Assembly: GCA_026710155.1 (NCBI GenBank)
Contig: JAPORQ010000048.1
Location: 1-51,373, forward strand
DNA: 51,373 bases
Reading direction: 5' to 3'
Origin: Paracoccaceae bacterium
Lineage (GTDB): Bacteria > Pseudomonadota > Alphaproteobacteria > Rhodobacterales > Rhodobacteraceae
Shown here: in pieces, positions 45,927 through 51,373 of the stretch
Position numbering within the stretch: position 1 is the stretch's first letter
Layout: each line of letters starts with the position of its first letter
Made by a program: the position numbers and the translations under genes
Notes under the pieces: generated by a model
What the model was told of the DNA's origin: nothing
The model's database searches: none
What the model saw: only the letters and a program-made list of their open reading frames with translations

Positions 45927-46838
45927 ATGTCTAGTCGTGGTTACAAGAAAGTCGCAGTGGTCATGGGAGGATTTTCCTCTGAAAGGGAAGTGTCCCTGAT
46001 AACAGGACAGGAATGTAGCCGCGCCCTGAAAGGTGAAGGTTTTGAAGTTATTGACATAGTCGCTGACATTGACCTGATTGGCCTGCTGAAAGAGGCAGAA
46101 CCTGATGTTATTTTCAATGCATTGCATGGTCGCTGGGGCGAAGATGGTTGTGCTCAGGGTATATTCGAATGGTTGCAAATCCCCTACACGCATTCAGGAG
46201 TGCATGCATCTTCAACCGCTATGGATAAAATAAAAACCAAGGAGGTTTATGAAGCCAATCAACTTCCTACTCCACAAGGAATAAAAATCCCAAAGTACAA
46301 GGTGGTGGACTATTTGCCCTTCAATCCGCCATACGTCATCAAGCCAGTCAGGGACGGGTCCTCAGTAGGAGTTGAAATAGTTCATTCGGAAGAAAACTGT
46401 TCGTTTTTGGGCAAGAAATTTAAAGTTGATTACATGCTGGAGAAATATATTCCCGGCAGGGAACTGACCGTCAGCGTCCTTGATGACAATTCCCTGAATG
46501 TTACCGAAATCGTTACCAAGGGATTTTATGATTATCATGCCAAGTATAGTGAAAATGGCTCTTGCCATGAAGTTCCCGCAAAAATTCCGAAAGATGTATT
46601 CGAAGCCTGTCTCAGCTATGCTGAAGTTGCTCACCGGGCATTGGGATGTGAAGGGCTGTCACGAACCGATTTTCGTTGGGATGATACACAGGGGCTGGAT
46701 GGTTTGATGATTTTGGAAACGAATACCCAACCCGGGATGACCCCGACATCACTATCACCCGAACAAGCGAGTTTAACAGGCATGGACCTAGGGCAATTGT
46801 GTCGAAAACTGGTTGAGATGGCCAATTGGAACAAATAA
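45927..46838 (+). CDS. ddl: D-alanine-D-alanine ligase
   Basis: The 303-residue ATP-grasp ligase makes D-Ala-D-Ala for MurF. Motifs include KVAVVMGGFSSEREVSLITG, NALHGRWGEDGCAQGIFEWL, PYTHSGVHASSTAMDKIKTK, YVIKPVRDGSSVGVEIV and the metal-binding LETNTQPGMTPTSL. Length fits DdlB. It sits in the usual place between murB and ftsQ. Confidence 0.97.
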   Translation: MSSRGYKKVAVVMGGFSSEREVSLITGQECSRALKGEGFEVIDIVADIDLIGLLKEAEPDVIFNALHGRWGEDGCAQGIFEWLQIPYTHSGVHASSTAMDKIKTKEVYEANQLPTPQGIKIPKYKVVDYLPFNPPYVIKPVRDGSSVGVEIVHSEENCSFLGKKFKVDYMLEKYIPGRELTVSVLDDNSLNVTEIVTKGFYDYHAKYSENGSCHEVPAKIPKDVFEACLSYAEVAHRALGCEGLSRTDFRWDDTQGLDGLMILETNTQPGMTPTSLSPEQASLTGMDLGQLCRKLVEMANWNK

Positions 46839-46863
46839 AATCAACATACGGTTTCGAAAAGTG

Positions 46864-47652
46864 ATGAATTATCTCAAGACCATTTTTTTTCACAAATACA
46901 TGCTGATAGCCATTAATTATGTCCTGCCGTTGGTTGTGGCCGCTGCATTCATTTTCATGTGGTTCAGGTTTTTCCCGCCAGACCAGAGTTTCTGGAAAGA
47001 ACCCTTGTTTGCTATCACCAGCTGGGTTGACGAAAAAAACTTGAAAATCACAGATGTGGAGGTATTGGGAGCATCGGAGGTTCTTGACACTCAAATATCC
47101 CTCTATTTGACCGAGGAGCTCAAGAAAATCAATCTCAACTCCCTCAACCTCGACCTGAACCAATTGAAAAAGGGCATTACATTTATTCCATCGGTCTCTG
47201 ATGTTGAACTTGCCATTGAAAAAAATGGTGTTTTGAAAGTTGTGGTTGAAGAAAAAATCCCACTCGTTTTATGGTATGAAAATGAGCAATACCACCTTCT
47301 GGACAAGGACGGGTATTCTCTGGATACCGTCACCAATCGAGATACCTATTACGAATTTTTTGTTATGGCTGGCAAGAATGCCGACAAAAAGGTATTGGAG
47401 GCCATGGAAATCCTGTCCGTATCAAAGAAGATAAATCATCATGTCAGAGGGTTGGTCAGGGTCGGGCAACGACGGTGGGATGTAATAATGGATAGGGACA
47501 GAATAATCAAACTACCTGAAAATGGACCACTGGAGGCCATGCGGAAATTGAAGGTTCTGGACGAAAAGGAGAATTTGCTTTCAAGGCAGATATCCATAAT
47601 TGACCTCAGAATCCCAAAAACGATTTATGTGAGGAATGACATTCAACAATAA
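46864..47652 (+). CDS. ftsQ: FtsQ division protein
   Basis: About 262 residues from ATG 46864; a TTG at 46813 would extend it by 17 codons into ddl. One membrane helix (YVLPLVVAAAFIFMWFRFF) follows a short basic cytoplasmic tail. A POTRA domain comes next (LKITDVEVLGASEVLDTQIS), then the beta domain with IPLVLWYENEQYHLLDKDGY and VRVGQRRWDVIM. It links FtsL and the FtsW/FtsI pair in the periplasm. Position between ddl and ftsA supports the call. Confidence 0.92.
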   Translation: MNYLKTIFFHKYMLIAINYVLPLVVAAAFIFMWFRFFPPDQSFWKEPLFAITSWVDEKNLKITDVEVLGASEVLDTQISLYLTEELKKINLNSLNLDLNQLKKGITFIPSVSDVELAIEKNGVLKVVVEEKIPLVLWYENEQYHLLDKDGYSLDTVTNRDTYYEFFVMAGKNADKKVLEAMEILSVSKKINHHVRGLVRVGQRRWDVIMDRDRIIKLPENGPLEAMRKLKVLDEKENLLSRQISIIDLRIPKTIYVRNDIQQ

Positions 47653-47669
47653 TGACATGAGACAGAGCA

Positions 47670-49040
47670 ATGAAAGAACAGTTCAAATTTCAAAAAAGGA
47701 TGAGGGAACATCAAAACAATGCCCGGTCAAGGGGACTTATAAATGTCTTGGATATAGGATCCTCAAAGATATCATCAGCACTGGTCCAGATCGGTGATGC
47801 CAAATCTGACAGGGTTACTCCTAAGGCCGGATTATTTTTACCCAATCTGGGTTGTCGAGTTCTTGGTTTGTATTACACGCGATCAGAAGGAGTTGAAGAC
47901 GGGGAAGTCATAGACCCTGTTCAAACTTCAAATGTCATCAAGAAAACCCTGCACCACACGTTTCGAATTGCCGGGCGGAGATCAAATGAAGTTGTCATTA
48001 GTTTTTCGGGATTGACGCACTCATCCAGCATTTACACGGGGAGTACTGAATTATTTGGGAATCAGGTTACCGAAAAGCATATTGCCAAGGCCATTTTGGA
48101 AAGTAAGATACCCACAAGCATTGAAGGCAGGGAATTCATTCATGCCCAGCCCATACACTTTGCCATTGATCATCGGGGAGGAATATTGGACCCAAGAGGT
48201 CAATCCGGCAATAAACTTACGGTATCGATCAATGCCGTAACCATATCAACAGAAGCTCTCCAATGTATTTTGGAGGCACTGGTGATTTCCAAGCTGAATC
48301 TGGCCGGATTGGTCTCCTCGGCCTATGCATCAGGTTTGTCCACATTGGTGGAAAATGAATTGGAATTAGGCTCAGTCATTGTTGATATAGGGCATGGGGT
48401 GACCAAACTGGCCGGATTTATGAAAAAGCACATGCTTTTTACGGATTCGTTCAACATAGGAGGCCAGCTGATAACATCCGATATTGTAGAGGCCTTTGGT
48501 GTCTCAGGTGGCTTTGCCGAGAGATTGAAGATATTGCAAGGTGGTGTTAATGCCACCACAAGGGATGACAAAATCCTTTTTGATACTCCCGATGAACACC
48601 GCAATGCTCTAAAGATTACAAGATCTGATCTGATAAGTGTCATCCGACCAAGGGTCGAGGAAATTCTTGAAACTATCAGCCATTCACTTGAGGCTTTTGA
48701 GTGGGGTATTGGTGGAACCCAGCCAATCGTTTTCACCGGCGGCGGCAGTTTGATTGCCGGATTCGATGATCTGGTCAGGTCAAAATTCGGTCAGGGCGTT
48801 CGAATTGGTCGACCGGTCCAGTTGACCGGATACCCGAGTGAAAAAGCGGAGACTCCGTTTTCCGCATTGGTGGGATTGTGTATTCTTGTTGTACAACCTC
48901 AAGATGAAGTATGGGATTTTGATATTATTGAAAATCAACAAAAAGGGATTCCCTGGGAGAAAATGGAGGAAATATTCCCATTGTTCAGCTCAGAATGGAT
49001 ACAGAAAAGCAACATTTACCTGAAAAATATTTTACATTAA
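47670..49040 (+). CDS. ftsA: FtsA actin-like division protein
   Basis: The 456-residue actin-fold ATPase tethers FtsZ to the membrane and recruits later division proteins. It shows the phosphate-1 loop NVLDIGSSKISSALVQI, the long 1C insertion (VISFSGLTHSSSIYTGSTEL), phosphate-2 SVIVDIGHGVTKLAGFM and the adenosine loop IVFTGGGSLIAGFDDL. The C-terminus (SSEWIQKSNIYLKNIL) is amphipathic as expected for the membrane-targeting helix. The ftsZ promoter follows directly after its stop. Confidence 0.96.
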   Translation: MKEQFKFQKRMREHQNNARSRGLINVLDIGSSKISSALVQIGDAKSDRVTPKAGLFLPNLGCRVLGLYYTRSEGVEDGEVIDPVQTSNVIKKTLHHTFRIAGRRSNEVVISFSGLTHSSSIYTGSTELFGNQVTEKHIAKAILESKIPTSIEGREFIHAQPIHFAIDHRGGILDPRGQSGNKLTVSINAVTISTEALQCILEALVISKLNLAGLVSSAYASGLSTLVENELELGSVIVDIGHGVTKLAGFMKKHMLFTDSFNIGGQLITSDIVEAFGVSGGFAERLKILQGGVNATTRDDKILFDTPDEHRNALKITRSDLISVIRPRVEEILETISHSLEAFEWGIGGTQPIVFTGGGSLIAGFDDLVRSKFGQGVRIGRPVQLTGYPSEKAETPFSALVGLCILVVQPQDEVWDFDIIENQQKGIPWEKMEEIFPLFSSEWIQKSNIYLKNILH

Positions 49041-49047
49041 ATTTATT

Positions 49048-49076
49048 TTGACAAATTATCCCTATTCCATTATAAA
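49048..49076 (+). promoter_or_regulatory. Sigma70-type promoter of ftsZ
   Basis: TTGACA (49048-49053) is separated by 17 bases from TATAAA (49071-49076). It lies in the 75-base gap between ftsA and ftsZ. The expected start of transcription is near 49083, giving a leader of about 33 bases before the ftsZ ATG, with AAGGTACAGACAG upstream of it. Confidence 0.7.
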
Positions 49077-49115
49077 AGCCTCTTTAGAGCGGTAAACTAA
49101 ATAAGGTACAGACAG

Positions 49116-50654
49116 ATGACTCTCAATTCAGTAAGGGTTAAGGTTAAGGATAACCGATCCCCCAAAATTATCGTTTTAGGTGTTGGCGGTGGCGGTGGAA
49201 ACGCTGTCAAAAACATGACTCGCAAAGAATTGCAAGGGGTTGAATTTGCCATGGCCAATACGGATGCGCAGGCATTGATGGACACTTCCGGTGAAATTGA
49301 AAACATTCAATTGGGAGAGGTAACGACACAGGGAATGGGTGCTGGCGCCAACCCAGATATTGGAAAGACTGCTGCCGAGGAGAATGAAGAGGAAATCAAG
49401 GAAATTCTCGCCGGCACCCATTTGTGCTTCATTACTGCAGGAATGGGAGGAGGCACTGGTACTGGTGCAAGTCCAATCATTGCCAAAATTGCCCGTGATC
49501 TAGATATTCTTACAGTTGGTGTGGTTACAAAACCGTTTTTCTTTGAAGGATCAAGAAGAATGGAGGTTGCAGAAAAGGGTATCAGGGAACTGGAAGAAAT
49601 CGTCAATACACTTTTGGTTATTCCCAATCAAAATTTATTCTCGATTTCAAATGACTCCACCACAACATTGAAGGCATTTGAGTTGGCGGATGATGTCCTT
49701 TATCACGGTGTGAAGAGTATTACTGACCTGATGGTCAGACCAGGTCTCATAAATCTGGATTTTGCCGATGTGAAATCAGTGCTGAAATATCCCGGAAGGG
49801 CAATGATGGGTGTTGGTACCTCCGATCATGGCAAGGAAGATGAAAGTCGGGGTAAAATCGCTGCACTGAATGCAATGAACAATCAGCTTCTTGAGGAAAC
49901 AAATATTGGAAATGCCAAGGCTGTTCTGATCAATATCATTGGCGGAGAGGATCAAACACTGTTTGATTTAAGCGCTGCTTCGGAAGAAATCAGGAAACAT
50001 GTCAAAGATGATGTCCATGTAATCGTGGGTACGACACATGACCCTGAATATACGGGCAAGATATGTGTTTCCCTCGTTGCTGCCGGTCTCACCAGTTCAG
50101 AAGAATCTGTTTCGACAACTTATCAGAGAGAGGAAATTGCATCTGGTGAAGCGTGGGAATTTGAACCAACAATGCATGAAATTGATGAAGAAGGTTCTAC
50201 AGGTATCTGGATGGATGAAGAATCCGAACAAATTCCAGAACATCTGGCAACCAGTGATGAAAATCACCGGCAGGAAAGTTTCGATCTGAGTGAACCAATC
50301 ATGGATAATGAAGCCACGGAAAATGGCAACATGGAAAATAGTATCGAAACCGAAGCCATTCCTGAAATGCCAATCAGGTCATTCACTGCACCCAAAAGAA
50401 TGACTGATCAGGAATTGGATGAAAATTATCATCAGGGATTTGATTACAATCAGGATGAGGTCAATCTTGGGTTCAGGGAAATGATAAGATCCATGCAGAA
50501 TGAGAATGATGATTCTGTTGATCAACACGAGCAAATGTCGGATTCACCACAGAATGGAAAAGGCAACAATTCCAAATTCAATTTTCTGGGAAGAAGGACC
50601 AAGGTTGTTGAAAAGGTCAAGGTCCCTGCATTTATAAGGCGACAGGCCAACTGA
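49116..50654 (+). CDS. ftsZ: FtsZ tubulin-like division GTPase
   Basis: The 512-residue tubulin homologue forms the Z ring. Its GTPase core has IIVLGVGGGGGNAVKNM, the tubulin signature GGGTGTGASPIIA and NLDFADVKSV, the synergy region. A long acidic, Asn/Glu-rich linker (about residues 330-495) follows, then the FtsA/membrane-anchor-binding tail VKVPAFIRRQAN. The tail matches alphaproteobacterial FtsZ. The gene ends the cluster; lpxC, common next in relatives, is absent. Confidence 0.98.
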   Translation: MTLNSVRVKVKDNRSPKIIVLGVGGGGGNAVKNMTRKELQGVEFAMANTDAQALMDTSGEIENIQLGEVTTQGMGAGANPDIGKTAAEENEEEIKEILAGTHLCFITAGMGGGTGTGASPIIAKIARDLDILTVGVVTKPFFFEGSRRMEVAEKGIRELEEIVNTLLVIPNQNLFSISNDSTTTLKAFELADDVLYHGVKSITDLMVRPGLINLDFADVKSVLKYPGRAMMGVGTSDHGKEDESRGKIAALNAMNNQLLEETNIGNAKAVLINIIGGEDQTLFDLSAASEEIRKHVKDDVHVIVGTTHDPEYTGKICVSLVAAGLTSSEESVSTTYQREEIASGEAWEFEPTMHEIDEEGSTGIWMDEESEQIPEHLATSDENHRQESFDLSEPIMDNEATENGNMENSIETEAIPEMPIRSFTAPKRMTDQELDENYHQGFDYNQDEVNLGFREMIRSMQNENDDSVDQHEQMSDSPQNGKGNNSKFNFLGRRTKVVEKVKVPAFIRRQAN

Positions 50655-50695
50655 CCTCAATTTTACTGCCTTTTTAACCTTTGCCTCCCAGGAAG

Positions 50696-50715
50696 GGGTG
50701 GCTGGCGAACCACCC
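50696..50715 (+). terminator. Possible ftsZ terminator hairpin
   Basis: GGGTGG-ctggcgaa-CCACCC forms a perfect six-pair G+C stem 42 bases after the ftsZ stop. The following bases (agttcattctttgg) are only partly T-rich, so termination is plausible but not certain. Confidence 0.4.
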
Positions 50716-51130
50716 AGTTCATTCTTTGGAACTTCGTCCTTGTTAGTGTGTTTTACACCTATCCAATATATGGTTGAAGTTGACATGTGGAGTTGATTTC
50801 ATAACAAACCATCTGCACTCACTGGGCAAGGTATTAGCAAAAGATGCTTGTCGAGTTTAGGTGGGTCGATTTTCAAGAAGAAACTGCAACCATTGCGTCA
50901 CCAGCCATTTGTTATTCGTGAATTACTCCGTGGAGAAGGAGAAACAGACACACTTTGTTCACAATGGCAGCAAATCACTGGAACTACAGGAATTGATGTC
51001 TGGATTTAGACCACGGGAGATTCAACGGGTAAATTACCCATCATTTTGGATGTAAAGCCATTTTCAAACTGAACTTTTCCAACCATTGTCAAAAACCATA
51101 CTTTGATTAGGGAATTATGTATTTAAGTTG

Positions 51131-51147
51131 ACAAATTTACAATTTGT
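51131..51147. promoter_or_regulatory. Palindrome upstream of the poly-C gene
   Basis: ACAAATT-tac-AATTTGT is a perfect 7-3-7 inverted repeat; the overlapping TTACA-att-TGTAA adds symmetry. It overlaps a TTGACA (51128-51133) and lies about 90 bases before the start codon, a usual place for an operator. The regulator is unknown. Confidence 0.4.
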
Positions 51148-51234
51148 AATTTACTAAAAAAGTGGTATTATAATACTACATTGTATAAATATGCATGAGT
51201 CTTATGAGCATATTATGAAAATTTGGAGAACGAA

Positions 51235-51373
51235 ATGAAATTATCAAAATTATTAAGATTTACCCCCCCCCCTTGCTAAATCAGCAACACTCACCGCCGC
51301 GCTGGCGGCAACGTTGATGGCCGCGCCGGTGCACGCCTACACCGCTGAAGACTGCGAGCGTGGATACCGGATA
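51235..51373 (+). CDS. Secreted-protein gene, out of frame through a poly-C tract (partial)
   Basis: ATG 51235, preceded by GGAGA, starts MKLSKLLRFT and runs into ten C residues. As read the frame ends at a TAA (51277-51279) after 14 codons. With one C fewer (or two more) it continues as LAKSATLTAALAATLMAAPV, HA, then YTAEDCERGYRI to the window edge. That is a complete signal peptide with an Ala-x-Ala-like PVHA cleavage site and a mature protein starting YTAEDC. The restored part is far richer in G+C than the start codon region. It may be phase-variable, decayed, or an assembly or base-call error. The function of the mature protein is unknown. Confidence 0.6.
51263..51272. repeat. Homopolymer tract of ten C
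   Basis: A run of exactly ten C lies in the tenth to thirteenth codons of the secreted-protein gene. Tracts of this length are prone to slipped-strand mispairing, and each change of one base shifts the reading frame. Confidence 0.95.

Larger units (their letters stand above)
50655..51234. other. Region downstream of ftsZ without a supported gene
   Basis: 580 bases with a small hairpin at its start, coding-like scraps (for example a plus frame around 50890-51010 reading HQPFVIRELLRGEGET) and an AT-rich right part with an inverted repeat. None of the open frames resembles a known family. A GGAGA ribosome-binding site at 51225-51229 serves the gene that starts at 51235. Confidence 0.4.

Noticed and set aside
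50544-50786. 80-residue minus-strand frame at the end of ftsZ
   Set aside because: It overlaps the certain ftsZ coding region and has no family resemblance.
51128-51174. TTGACA (51128) and TATAAT (51169) as one promoter
   Set aside because: They are 35 bases apart, about twice the workable spacing.
1-51373. CRISPR array, complete insertion sequence or integrase
   Set aside because: No regularly spaced direct repeats, no transposase with catalytic motifs and no integrase were found on either strand.

Overview
The window is a chromosome segment of an alphaproteobacterium of moderate-to-low G+C (judged by eye). Five things point there: an MmcB-type DNA repair protein, a pcm-tolC gene pair, a zigA/DUF1826/zur zinc cluster, a tRNA-His with A73 and no encoded G-1, and an FtsZ ending in an alphaproteobacterial-type tail. 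The standard code applies, since TGA is a normal stop throughout. Many starts are TTG or GTG, and ATGA-type 4-base overlaps are common.

Layout. 1-1007 holds the start of a Glu/Leu dehydrogenase gene, tRNA-His and mmcB, all on the minus strand. 1008-2217 is about 1.2 kb without a clear gene. 2218-7896 is a tripartite efflux operon: an outer-membrane factor, an adaptor fused to a PAS domain, a MacB/LolD-type ATPase and a MacB-type permease. It looks richer in G+C than its flanks. 7897-9806 carries coding debris and a compact accessory module of a small membrane protein, a DNA methyltransferase and an endonuclease VII-like HNH protein. 10088-15426 holds 5-formyl-THF cyclo-ligase, a YmdB-type phosphoesterase, a glycosyltransferase, an MsbA-like ABC exporter on the minus strand and a class V aminotransferase. 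15813-18241 is a zinc-limitation cluster with a likely Zur operator between divergent genes. 18334-26437 holds a NYN-domain gene broken by one stop codon, valS, a lone CoxL-like molybdenum hydroxylase subunit, tolC, pcm and tRNA-Gly. 26572-31235 holds a beta-barrel-like fragment, a UvrD-family helicase with an unusual insertion, a DUF1127 gene and mrp. 31327-31619 looks like a decayed hicAB toxin-antitoxin pair.

32096-50654 is a complete division and cell-wall (dcw) cluster: mraZ, rsmH, ftsL, ftsI, murE, murF, mraY, murD, ftsW, murG, murC, murB, ddl, ftsQ, ftsA, ftsZ, all on the plus strand. MurC, MurD, MurE, MurF and Ddl build UDP-MurNAc-pentapeptide, MraY and MurG make lipid II, and FtsW, FtsI, FtsL, FtsQ, FtsA and FtsZ run septal synthesis. 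A good sigma70-type promoter lies between ftsA and ftsZ. No lpxC follows ftsZ.

The right end holds the most striking signal: a secreted-protein gene whose signal peptide is put out of frame by a run of ten C residues. One fewer C would restore it. This could be a phase-variable switch, a decayed gene or an assembly error. The sequence beyond the C run is also much richer in G+C than the rest.
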